Made by a program: the position numbers and the translations under genes. 61,497 nucleotides of DNA from Chitinophagaceae bacterium (GTDB taxonomy: Bacteria; Bacteroidota; Bacteroidia; Chitinophagales; UBA10324). The stretch lies in the NCBI GenBank assembly GCA_947469485.1, contig CANIPU010000017.1, forward strand, positions 1 through 61,497. Direction: 5' to 3'. The notes under the pieces are model-generated. The model ran no database searches, was not told where the DNA came from, and was given only the letters and a program-made list of their open reading frames with translations. Positions 38,301-47,080 of this stretch are shown here, piece after piece; position 1 is the first letter of the stretch, and each line of letters starts with the position of its first letter.

Positions 38301-39068
38301 GCATCATCAGTCAATCAAACAATTTGCTTCGGTGATTCAGTAAATTTCAACGGAACATATTATGATTCAACAGCCATTTATGCAGATACATTATCAACTG
38401 CCGGTGGATGCGATTCAATTGCCTATCTCAATCTTACAGTACTTAATGCTGCAACTTCATCATTCAATCAAACCATTTGCATTGGCGAATCATTTTTGTT
38501 CAATGGCATAAATGAAACTGCCACCGGAATTTATTACGATACTTTAAATGCAGCTAACAACTGCGATTCGGTTATTGCCTTGCACTTAACAGTCAACAAT
38601 CCAAACGCAACCATTCAGCTAAATGGCAACACACTAACTGCAACCGGCAATGGAATTATACAATGGATTAATTGCGACAGCGGAACATTTGTTATTGGTG
38701 CAGTTGGCGAAACATTTACACCAACTGTTATTGGTCATTATGCCGCATGGGTTTGGAATGGCCTGTGTAACGACACCACTAATTGCATTGAAGTTTTATT
38801 GGATGGAATCAATGAACAATTCCCTTTAAACAATAACCAGTTTTCTTTTTATCCGAATCCTGTTGATGAAAATATAATTGTTCAGCTTTCGCAGCCTTGT
38901 GAAAACTGCAGAATGGAAATCACCAATACACTTGGAGGTTTAGTTCAAAGTGCAGAGTTCAAAGTACAAAGCATGCAACTCGATATTCATCTGCTTCCTG
39001 CCGGTGTTTATTTTATTTCCGTTCACTCTGATAAAATGAGCGCGGTAAAAAAATTCGTAAAGCAGTAA
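35325..39068 (+). CDS. secreted leucine-rich-repeat protein with type A T9SS sorting domain
   Basis: About 1247 residues. No ATG is available; TTG 35325 gives a proper signal peptide (MKKALLLSFFIFSFSISKAQ), while TTG 35304 lies inside a -7 box. Layout: N-terminal region; about sixteen leucine-rich repeats of 20 residues (consensus NSLTSLPSLPNSLTxLxCxN, about residues 86-405), the short bacterial LRR type; a carboxypeptidase-like beta region; a DUF7619/DUF11-like domain (FDPNEKEVSPVGSLAYPYND); five repeats of the form ICFGDSxxFNGxYY ... GCDSIxxL; and a C-terminal type A sorting domain (FSFYPNPVDENIIVQL ... KKFVKQ). It should be exported and surface-attached by the T9SS, with the repeats as a binding scaffold. 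Confidence 0.88.
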   Translation: MKKALLLSFFIFSFSISKAQWVTIPDANFVAWLQTIYPTCMNGMLMDTTCSGIVNDINIYCQNQNFSDLTGIQYFDNLLVLDCSNNQITNLPALPNSLMNLYCNNNSLTSLPSLPNSLTSVHCWYNSLTSLPSLPNSLYEFMCSYNSLTSLPALPNSLATLDCRNNSLTILPSLPDSLNQLSCSNNSISSLPSLPNSLTSLDCSNNPLGSLPSLPDSLTVLNCFYNSLTSLPPMPNTLIFLWCYNNSLTSLPLLSDSLFSLLCNNNSLTSLPSLPSSLTNLRCYNNSLTSLPSLPNSLTYLDCYNNSLTSLPSLPNSMYRLYCNNNSLTSLPALPNSLTQFNCSNNTLTSLPLLPNSLPYLVCNNNSLTSLPSLPNSLTDLICYNNSLTNLPVLPPLLHYFQIQNNPDILCMPPLLSFYGGAVNFDISNTGITCLPNYIQHGGYIAAIDTMPVCDVFNTNGCNGAWSIKGTIVIDSDNSCATTNDGTGVSMIKLNLFDSGSNLIQQVIANWGGDFSFNTQLGNYSTSVDTLYLPFNVLCPTNNSIASNLTATDSIDYNVDFRLICKPGFDIGVWSTIANNIFFPGNSTSVFINAGDFSQSLYNVSCNSGISGEVKVVINGPANYLSPIAGALTPTVNGDTLIYTISDFSLVNAATDFAFNVITHSNAQSGNQICFSVTVTPTSGDNNISNNILTHCFTVSNSFDPNEKEVSPVGSLAYPYNDWLTYTIHFQNTGTAAAQHIQVLDTLDADLDASTFQLLSYSHTPMVQITGSNVAFNFVNINLPDSTTNLAGSMGYVIYRVMPMANLLVGTAIENTASIYFDFNTPVVTNTVSNIICNPTTSTTTSTICEGDIYFFEGSNLTIAGNYSVTLQAVDGCDSILNLNLLVDPTIINSISQSICSGITFDFNGQQLSSSGIYHDTLIAITGCDSIVNLTLTIIPPAISINETICFGDSIIFNGNYYSTNSVHIDTLLNSLGCDSIVTLTLSVLPLVASSVNQTICFGDSVNFNGTYYDSTAIYADTLSTAGGCDSIAYLNLTVLNAATSSFNQTICIGESFLFNGINETATGIYYDTLNAANNCDSVIALHLTVNNPNATIQLNGNTLTATGNGIIQWINCDSGTFVIGAVGETFTPTVIGHYAAWVWNGLCNDTTNCIEVLLDGINEQFPLNNNQFSFYPNPVDENIIVQLSQPCENCRMEITNTLGGLVQSAEFKVQSMQLDIHLLPAGVYFISVHSDKMSAVKKFVKQ
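35581..36540 (+). repeat. tandem 60-bp repeats encoding 20-residue LRRs
   Basis: Sixteen consecutive units in strict 60-bp register, each close to attcattaacgagtttgcc followed by a conserved tcnctnccgaattc segment and a variable middle, then a Cys codon and the aataata joint. Units are most similar between 35641 and 36480; the first and last are more diverged. The period is exactly one protein repeat, so unit gain or loss would keep the frame. Confidence 0.92.
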
Positions 39069-39143
39069 TACCATTTCAAAGACAATAACAAATAAGCTCT
39101 TTGAAAAATAAGAGTAACGGTCTTAGTCGGAAAATCAGATTGT

Positions 39144-42100
39144 CTATCGTACAATGGTAACAGTTCCGCTAGTGGCATAACGGCCATTCGGATACAACAT
39201 TCCTCTCCAGATAGTATCATCCATAAAGGTGGCTTCGCATCTCCACACATAAGCATCCTGCGGCATCAGTTCACCTTTGTAATAACCATCCCAGCTTTCT
39301 GTTGGTGCGGTACGGTCCAGTTTGTATGATTCCCACATCAGATTTCCCCAGGTGTTAAACACTTGTATGTGATAGGTCTTTAATCCAAAACCTTTTGGAG
39401 TAAACAACCGGTCGGCAGGTGGTCCGTATTCAGGAGTCATTGCATTCGGAACAAACAACCCTTTATAAAAATCCAGATAAGTAGGCTGGTATACTGTATC
39501 AACACAACCATAAATATTGGAAGCAACAAGCATCACATTGTATTCACCGGCAAATTCATAAGTATGATACGGGTCGCGCAAATGGCTGGTATCGCCATCA
39601 GCAAAATTCCATAGCCATGCATCTGAATTAGTAGATAGGTTTAAAAAGGCAAGTTCGCCATTCAAAACAGGAGTAGTGCTTTGCGAGTAAACAAATTCAG
39701 CTACAGGTTCAGGATAAACGGTGATGATGTTATTCTGAACATTCAAATCATTACAGCCACCTAATCCGCTCACATAAAGTGTCACATCATAAGTGCCGGG
39801 TCCTGTGAATGTGTGAATTGGATTTTGTACTGAATCTGTTTCGCCATCACTGTAAGTCCAGACCCAGTTAAGTGCATATGGAGATGAATCGGAAAAAGCA
39901 ACAGTTACTGGATCGCAACCTTCAGGCGGATCAAAACCAAACACCGCAATTGGTTGCGGGAAAACAGTAACGATACTTTGCAGTGTATCAGAACAATTGT
40001 ACTGATCGTATCCGATTAAAGTATAAGTTGTTGAAAGAGTAGGGCTGGCAGCTACAGTTGCCGAAACAGTTGAGTTCAGGCCGGAAGCAGGAAACCATTG
40101 ATAAGAAACCGCACCATTGGAAACAATGTTGGTGGTTTGCCCGTCGCAAATAGAAACCGAATCGGGTGCAATATTCATAACAGGGAAATGAACTACAACA
40201 GCCAAAGGCCACGCAGCTGTACATCCGTTTATGTCTGTTCCGATTATGGTGTAAGTGGTATTGATTGTCGGGAAAACAGTTACTGTGCTTCCGCTTCCTG
40301 ATGAAAGACCCCACAAAGGCGCCCACACATAAGTATCAGCACCGCTTGCAGTTATTGTGGTTGAATCGCCGCGGCATATAGCAGGATTTGGCTGGCTGAA
40401 AGTAACAGGTGGTGGATATACAATCAGGGTTGCAGTTGCGTTAGCAGCACAACCATGAATGTCAACTCCTGTTACAGTATAAGTTGTTGTCACACTTGGT
40501 GAAGCAGTTACTGAACTTCCGCTTGAAGCCGAAAGTGAGGATACAGGAGACCAGATGTAGGTAAATCCTCCACTTGCATTTAACACAGTTGATGTTCCGT
40601 TGCAGATCCAGTTGTTTACAGGAGTCAGCTGAATCTGAGGCGGGTTGTAAACTGTTACAAACACCGAATCAATATTGGCACAACCTGCGGTGCTGATTCC
40701 GGTTACTGTGTACATGGTTGAAATTGGTGGCGAAGCAAGTACACTGTTTCCAGTTGAAGAATTTAAACCTCCGGCAGGTGACCAGTTGTAAGTTGATGCA
40801 CCACTTGCAATAAGGTTTGCATTTTGTCCAAGACAAATTGCCGGGTTATTTGGATTGATATTAACCGAAGGAATCGGGTTAATAGTTATAACAATTGTAG
40901 AATTGATAATGCAACCGCTTAAGTTGGTTGTAGTTACGGTATAAGTTGTTGTGGTAACAGGTGAGGCATTTACACTTGAACCGGTTGTTACATCCAGACC
41001 TGTAGCCGGTGACCATGTATAAGTTAATCCTCCGGAAGCAACTATGTTGGTTGTTTGACCCTGACAAATGCTGGTGCTTCCTGCAATCAATGTAAGGTTT
41101 GGTGTTGGAAGAACAGTCATAACCAGCGAGTCTTTATAGAAACACTGCGTAGGAGCAGGTGAATAAACAAGAATGTGATTTCCAACAGTTGCCAAGGCAG
41201 GATTAAAAGTTCCTAAGCCTGGATTGGTAATTCCTTGTCCGCTCCATGTTCCTCCTGCAGGAGAAAAACCGGTAAGGTTAAAAGCAGGCGCATTAACGCA
41301 AGTTGTATCATCAGGACCAACAATTCCAATTTGGGGTTGAATAACGGTAACTTGCAATGAATCATCATTTGTACATCCGTTGGTATTGGTTACAGAATAG
41401 TTAATCATAAACTGACCAACACCTGAAACATTCGGGTCAAATGTTCCCTGGAAACCATTGGTTACACCGGTACCTGTCCAGAATCCGCCAACAGGATTAA
41501 AACCAAACATATTAAATGGAGTCGCATACAAACAAACATTCTGATTAATACCAGCGTCAACAATTGGCAATGGATTAACCACAACAGTTACAGGCATGCT
41601 GTTCGTACAACCTAAAGCGCTAGTACCTGTCAGAGTATATTGTGTGGTAATAGTTGGATTGACTGTAACAACTGCGCCGGTAGTTGAAGTAATATTTGTT
41701 GATGGAGACCAGCTATAGGTGCTTGCTCCACTAGCAGTAATTTGCACTGAAGATCCAATACATAACTGTGGGAATACAGGGTTTGTTAAAAGGTTAGGTG
41801 CAGGTTGTACCAAAACAAAAGTGGTATCACTTGTAGTGCATTGCCCTGAGCCGATTGAATAAAAAACAGGATGCAATCCCGGTCCGGCAAGAGTTGGATT
41901 AAAGGTTCCGCTCAGATTATTTACAATTCCAAATCCACTCCAGTAACCACCTACAGGAGAGTTGCCAGTTAATACCAGTAAAGGGGAAAAGAAACATGCA
42001 GTATCGCCAGGACCTGCAATTGGCCAGCTGGTTGGTGTAACAGTAATATGAATGGAGTCAAGATTTGTACAACCATTCGCATTAATAACATCGTAGAAAA

Positions 42101-45100
42101 CGGTGAATGTTCCTAATCCTGCAACCATCGGATCAAATACCGCATTGATAGGGTCTGTAATACCCGGACCATTCCATGTTCCACCTTGAGGTGTAAATCC
42201 TGTTAATGTTACTGTGATTGGTGTATGGCAAACATTAATATCAATTCCGGCATCGATAGGAGGAAGCGGATAAACAGTAATTTGTGAGAAGGCAGAATCT
42301 TTGCATCCATTCAAATCAGTTCCGATTACAGTATAAGTTGTATTGATAAAAGGATTTGCATTTACCGTTGCTCCAGTTGAAGCACTTAATGAATTATTAG
42401 GTGACCAGGAATAAGTTGTTGCCCCAGATGCATTTAAAACAATTGTTGTTCCAGCGCATTGAATAACCGAACCTGGAACCAAGCCAACATTCGGAATCGG
42501 ATGAACAACAATTAAAACTGTATCTGTAGTCTGACATCCGCTTGTTGTAATTGCTGTTGCAGTATAAGTTGTCGTTATAGTTGGATTGGCTGTAACAGTT
42601 CCGCCTGTATTTGAACTTAATCCGCTATTGGGTGTCCATTGATAAGTATTACCATTATTAGCGGTCATGGTTGTACTTTCTCCAAGACATAAATCATAAT
42701 CAGGTGAAGTAGCTACTGTATTAACATTTACACTAACAGGAACAGTTGTTGAGTCCATGCATCCGAAAACCGTTGTTCCGACAATTGTATAAGTGATGTT
42801 TGAAGTCGGACTCGCTGAAACAATATTTCCTGTAGAAGCACTTATTCCTGAATTTGGACTCCAGGTATAAGTTGAAGCACCGGTTACTGTGATATTCTGA
42901 GGAGTATTCAAACACAATACAACAGGATTCGGATTAACATTCAGGTTTGGCAACTGATGAACAACTACTGTTACTGATTTAGTGGTAGTACAACCATTTG
43001 CTCCGGTTACTGTCACAGTATAAGTTGTTGTAACAGTAGGATTGGCAGTAACTGTTGGTCCGTTTGTTACATTTAAACCGGTTGAAGGACTCCACTGATA
43101 ATTTACTGCACCATTTAATGTTATAGAAATTGATTCTCCTATACAAATATCTGGATTGGCAGGATTAGAGTTAACGGTTGGTAAAGGCAGAACATTTACA
43201 ACAACGGTATCATCATCATTGCAATTCAATCCGCTTGTGCCGGTCACTGTATAAGTGGTAGTTATTGTTGGGTTAGCAATTACAGAGCTTCCGGATGAAG
43301 CACTTAATCCAGTATTAGGTGACCAGGTATAATTCACAGCTCCAATCGAATTCAAGGTAGTGCTTTGCCCTACACAAATAGTGTAGTCAATTGCAGAAGC
43401 AGTTACACTGGGCAAGCCATTTACTCCAAGCGCAACTGTTGTTGAAGCAGTACAACCTGGAACAGTTGTTCCAACAACTGTGAAGGTAAAAGTGCCAACA
43501 GCAATTGGAGTTGCAGTAACCGTAGCCCCAGTAGATGCCGACAGGTTTGCAGAAGGACTCCAGGTATAAGTACTTGCTCCTGACGCTGTCATGATCTGAG
43601 AATTACCAAGGCATATAAAGGGGGCGGCAGGGTTTACATTTATAACTGGAAGGGGGTTAACAACTAAAATAACGGTATTACTAGCCGTGCAACCATTCGC
43701 ACCACTTCCGGTAACAGTATAAGTAGTTGTTGTGGTAGGATTTGCTGTAATGTTATTACCATTTGTTTGGCTTAATCCTGTTGAAGGAGACCATTGATAG
43801 CCAAATCCTCCGGTAGCAGTTAATGTGGCCGAACCTCCTGCGCAAATTTGCCCCGGGGGTGTAACATTAATATTCGGAAGTGGAAGTACATTAACAACAA
43901 GAGTATCGGTTGCTGTGCAACTCACACCAATTACACCAGTTAATGTATAAGTTGTGGTAACAGTTGGTGAAGCAGTTGTAGGTGAAGAAGTGGAGTTGGT
44001 TAAGCCAGTAGCAGGACTCCATGTATATGAATTTGCTCCTGCTCCGTTCAGAGTGGTTGATTGTCCTTGGCAAATAGTATAATCCGGAGATGAGGCGGTA
44101 ACAATTGGAAGTGCAGTTACAGTTACAACAACCGTTGCGGTTGAAGTGCAACTGAATGCGCTTGTTCCTAAAACCGTATAAGTAGTTGTAATAGTAGGAT
44201 TGGCTGAAACAGTGCTACCGGTAGTTACATTTAAACCGGTTGAAGGTGACCAGGTGTAAGTACTGGCTCCCGAAACTGTTATGGCTGCTGAATTACCGGT
44301 ACAGATAGTAACCGGATTTGGATTAATATTCAGAACAGGAAGTGGATTAACAGTTATAATCACAGTTGCCTGATCTGAACAGGTTCCTGAAGTCCCTGTT
44401 ACTGTATAGGTAGTAGTTGTAGTAGGTGTTGCAGTAACAGTTGCTCCTGTTGAGGCACTCAATCCCGTTGATGGATTCCAGGAATAAGTTGTCGCACCAT
44501 TTGCAGTTAAAGTCGCACTTTGTCCTACGCATAATGGAGCAGGTGAATTTACAGTCACAACCGGAGCAGGAATTAAATTCACAATCATCTGATCATTATC
44601 AGTACATCCATTGGCATCTGTAACTAAAAGGGAATATGTTGTTGTTGCAGTAGGAGTTGCTGTTGTTGAACTGTTCCAAGGTGTATTTAGTGTCGCTGTT
44701 GGTGTCCACGAATAATTATAACCTGCTGTGCCATTACTTGCGCTACCTGTTAAAGTAGTTGATGTCCCTTCACAAATAGTTTGGTTGGGTCCGGCATTGG
44801 CCGTAGGTATTGGATAAACAATTAATGTTGTAGTGCTTGAAGAAGGGCCACATTGATTCGTAGCCGTAGCGGTTATTGTATAAGTTCCAGGTGAATTATA
44901 AGTGACTGCTGGAGGAACTTGCAGATTAGAAGAGGCAGGTGTTCCACCCGGAAATGTCCAGCTGTAAGATGAAATTGTTCCACCTCCGGCTCCGAAAGTA
45001 GCTGTTGGATTAACAGTAATACTTCCACAGGCCCCTGCTAATGAGTTTATAGAAACAACAGGAGGAGATTGAATGGTAATATTATTTGAAAAAGAATAGG

Positions 45101-46853
45101 TGCCACAAACACTTGTAACCTGAACAGTTATTGTATAGGTACCTGCAACTGTGAAATTAAATGAAGGAGCAGTTGAAGAATTAGTTCCGCTTGCAAAAGA
45201 CCATCCAGTAAGAGGTGAAACTGTCCACCAATAGGATAATGGATCACAAACTGCGTGTGTGGTTGTATTTGTTGTAGCAACGATTAATGGTGCGCAACCT
45301 GAAGTTGGATTTATTGTGAATGATGGCACCGGTGGAGGAACTACACATAAAACTGTTGTTGTCGAATCCACACCGCAGTGTCCTCCGGTAATTATTTTGA
45401 TGGTGTAATTTCCTACCTGAGTAAAGTTTGCGCAAATATTATTTGAACCAGCTAACCAAAGTGAGGGGTCTCCATTCTGTCCAAAGGTATTTCCCATACT
45501 TCCACTTGTTAAAGTCCAGCCAGTGGCAGGAGAAATAAACCAAACACAAGGTGATGTAACAGTGCATACTCCGTTAGCAATATCACCTGCACCTGTTGAT
45601 GTATTTGTCATGCAGGAAGAACTGCCAACACATATTGGATTAGGGGAAACCAGCAAACTTGCTGTAGGAATTGTAGAAACATAGATGGGTACAATTGCAC
45701 CAGCACTGGTTCCACATGGATTTGATGCAGTAATGGAAGCAGAGAATGAGTTTGGGAAAGAGGTTGTTCCATTTGAACTTGTAACGCCACATGATGTAAC
45801 TGTAAATGTGTGAGCTACTGTAGCTGGTGGTGGTTGACCAAATGTTAAAGGAGCAGAGCCATCATTAAAAGTTACAGTATAAGTTGTACCTGGAGTGTTT
45901 CCTGCTGCACCTGTTATAGGAAATGAAAGTGTATTAGGGGCACAGATATCTGTATTGCCTGGGTTTCCAATTCCAACTGAAGGGTTTGAGCCAACAAAAA
46001 CATAATAAGTAGCAACACTTGTACAGCCATTTGCTCCAGTAACAGTGTATGTAATTGTATATTGACCAACGGCATATATATGGTTAGTTGTAACCCAAGT
46101 TGCTGCAGTAAAGTTTGGAGAAGCATCACCCCAATTGATTACATAATTGGTGTTGGTGGCTGTTGTGGTGGAAGTATTTGTAAATAGAAAATTTGTTGAA
46201 CTGCTTGTGCAAACTTTAAAATAAGGAAGTCCATTATAAATAGTTGCACCGGTTCCTCCAATTGTAGCTGAGGGTATTTCACTTACTGTAATTACCTGTG
46301 TAAAAACATCCTGACAACCATTTGCTCCAGTAGCAGTAAGAGTCACAGTAAAGTTTTGAGTGCCGCCACCTGTTGCAGACGAAAATGTATGTATTGGATT
46401 TGTAGAAGTTGAACTATTATTTGCTCCTGAACCAGGATCACCGAAATTCCATGAATAGGTTAAACCTCCACCAGTTGATGTATTATTAAAATTAATAGGA
46501 ACTGAGCCACAAGGACTTGCAGGATTATGGGTGAATGAAGCATTTGGGGCAGAAAGTATTGTAACAACAATTGTTGCACTTGGATTTCCCCCACAACCAG
46601 TGGCAGTAACAGTATAAGTAGTAGTTGTTGAAGGGGTGGCAGTAACAACTGCTGTATTTGTTGAGCTTAAGCCAGTAGATGGTGCCCAGGTATATCCTGT
46701 AGCTCCACTTGCATTTGCAGTGAGAACAACAAATTGACCATTGCAAATTGAAGCTGGTGAAGGAACTGTTGTTATAGTAGTATTACATGGTTGTGCAAAT
46801 GCAATAAACGAAAAAGTAATTCCAATAAAGGTTAAAATAATTTTTAATTTCAT
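39144..46853 (-). CDS. giant Ig-like/PKD repeat adhesin with gliding-type C-terminal sorting domain
   Basis: A 2569-residue secreted protein. Signal peptide MKLKIILTFIGITFSFIAFAQ; an N-terminal Ig-like repeat and several PKD-like domains (for example LTYSWNFGDPGSG); then about eighteen Ig-like repeats of roughly 77 residues with the signature YxWSPxxGLSxxTGxxVxAxP followed by TTYTVTG, interrupted by four variants of the GGxWxGxGI type; two more PKD domains (WVWTYSDGETD, WLWNFADGD); and a C-terminal CHU-C domain (FVPNAMTPEYGPPADRLF, QVFNTWGNLMWES, ending SGTVTIVR), a type B T9SS signal. The DNA repeats at about 230-bp intervals. Unlike the 1860-residue adhesin it has no PorP/SprF gene beside it. 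Confidence 0.92.
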   Translation of the reverse strand: MKLKIILTFIGITFSFIAFAQPCNTTITTVPSPASICNGQFVVLTANASGATGYTWAPSTGLSSTNTAVVTATPSTTTTYTVTATGCGGNPSATIVVTILSAPNASFTHNPASPCGSVPINFNNTSTGGGLTYSWNFGDPGSGANNSSTSTNPIHTFSSATGGGTQNFTVTLTATGANGCQDVFTQVITVSEIPSATIGGTGATIYNGLPYFKVCTSSSTNFLFTNTSTTTATNTNYVINWGDASPNFTAATWVTTNHIYAVGQYTITYTVTGANGCTSVATYYVFVGSNPSVGIGNPGNTDICAPNTLSFPITGAAGNTPGTTYTVTFNDGSAPLTFGQPPPATVAHTFTVTSCGVTSSNGTTSFPNSFSASITASNPCGTSAGAIVPIYVSTIPTASLLVSPNPICVGSSSCMTNTSTGAGDIANGVCTVTSPCVWFISPATGWTLTSGSMGNTFGQNGDPSLWLAGSNNICANFTQVGNYTIKIITGGHCGVDSTTTVLCVVPPPVPSFTINPTSGCAPLIVATTNTTTHAVCDPLSYWWTVSPLTGWSFASGTNSSTAPSFNFTVAGTYTITVQVTSVCGTYSFSNNITIQSPPVVSINSLAGACGSITVNPTATFGAGGGTISSYSWTFPGGTPASSNLQVPPAVTYNSPGTYTITATATNQCGPSSSTTTLIVYPIPTANAGPNQTICEGTSTTLTGSASNGTAGYNYSWTPTATLNTPWNSSTTATPTATTTYSLLVTDANGCTDNDQMIVNLIPAPVVTVNSPAPLCVGQSATLTANGATTYSWNPSTGLSASTGATVTATPTTTTTYTVTGTSGTCSDQATVIITVNPLPVLNINPNPVTICTGNSAAITVSGASTYTWSPSTGLNVTTGSTVSANPTITTTYTVLGTSAFSCTSTATVVVTVTALPIVTASSPDYTICQGQSTTLNGAGANSYTWSPATGLTNSTSSPTTASPTVTTTYTLTGVIGVSCTATDTLVVNVLPLPNINVTPPGQICAGGSATLTATGGFGYQWSPSTGLSQTNGNNITANPTTTTTYTVTGSGANGCTASNTVILVVNPLPVINVNPAAPFICLGNSQIMTASGASTYTWSPSANLSASTGATVTATPIAVGTFTFTVVGTTVPGCTASTTVALGVNGLPSVTASAIDYTICVGQSTTLNSIGAVNYTWSPNTGLSASSGSSVIANPTITTTYTVTGTSGLNCNDDDTVVVNVLPLPTVNSNPANPDICIGESISITLNGAVNYQWSPSTGLNVTNGPTVTANPTVTTTYTVTVTGANGCTTTKSVTVVVHQLPNLNVNPNPVVLCLNTPQNITVTGASTYTWSPNSGISASTGNIVSASPTSNITYTIVGTTVFGCMDSTTVPVSVNVNTVATSPDYDLCLGESTTMTANNGNTYQWTPNSGLSSNTGGTVTANPTITTTYTATAITTSGCQTTDTVLIVVHPIPNVGLVPGSVIQCAGTTIVLNASGATTYSWSPNNSLSASTGATVNANPFINTTYTVIGTDLNGCKDSAFSQITVYPLPPIDAGIDINVCHTPITVTLTGFTPQGGTWNGPGITDPINAVFDPMVAGLGTFTVFYDVINANGCTNLDSIHITVTPTSWPIAGPGDTACFFSPLLVLTGNSPVGGYWSGFGIVNNLSGTFNPTLAGPGLHPVFYSIGSGQCTTSDTTFVLVQPAPNLLTNPVFPQLCIGSSVQITASGASTYSWSPSTNITSTTGAVVTVNPTITTQYTLTGTSALGCTNSMPVTVVVNPLPIVDAGINQNVCLYATPFNMFGFNPVGGFWTGTGVTNGFQGTFDPNVSGVGQFMINYSVTNTNGCTNDDSLQVTVIQPQIGIVGPDDTTCVNAPAFNLTGFSPAGGTWSGQGITNPGLGTFNPALATVGNHILVYSPAPTQCFYKDSLVMTVLPTPNLTLIAGSTSICQGQTTNIVASGGLTYTWSPATGLDVTTGSSVNASPVTTTTYTVTTTNLSGCIINSTIVITINPIPSVNINPNNPAICLGQNANLIASGASTYNWSPAGGLNSSTGNSVLASPPISTMYTVTGISTAGCANIDSVFVTVYNPPQIQLTPVNNWICNGTSTVLNASGGFTYIWSPVSSLSASSGSSVTASPSVTTTYTVTGVDIHGCAANATATLIVYPPPVTFSQPNPAICRGDSTTITASGADTYVWAPLWGLSSGSGSTVTVFPTINTTYTIIGTDINGCTAAWPLAVVVHFPVMNIAPDSVSICDGQTTNIVSNGAVSYQWFPASGLNSTVSATVAASPTLSTTYTLIGYDQYNCSDTLQSIVTVFPQPIAVFGFDPPEGCDPVTVAFSDSSPYALNWVWTYSDGETDSVQNPIHTFTGPGTYDVTLYVSGLGGCNDLNVQNNIITVYPEPVAEFVYSQSTTPVLNGELAFLNLSTNSDAWLWNFADGDTSHLRDPYHTYEFAGEYNVMLVASNIYGCVDTVYQPTYLDFYKGLFVPNAMTPEYGPPADRLFTPKGFGLKTYHIQVFNTWGNLMWESYKLDRTAPTESWDGYYKGELMPQDAYVWRCEATFMDDTIWRGMLYPNGRYATSGTVTIVR

Positions 46854-47080
46854 TAATCGTTCAATTCAGTTAAAATACTGCTAAAAGGTTGTTTCTATTT
46901 TTTGTACAATATAAAGCCATTATAGGTGCATTGATATAACATTTTCGATAAATATATTACATTTTCAGATGGGTGTTTTTTTTAAAGAATCGGTTTAATT
47001 GAAATTTTTACAGATATTAATAAAATCAATTCTGCAGATGTTAATTTAAGACTAATTTTCCACCCGAATGAAATTTCATT

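Noticed and set aside
40879-46746. Many Cys/Asn/Tyr- or Leu/Gln-rich ORFs inside the 2569-residue adhesin gene
   Set aside because: They are other-frame readings of the repeated Ig-like coding sequence; the odd compositions follow from its biased codons.
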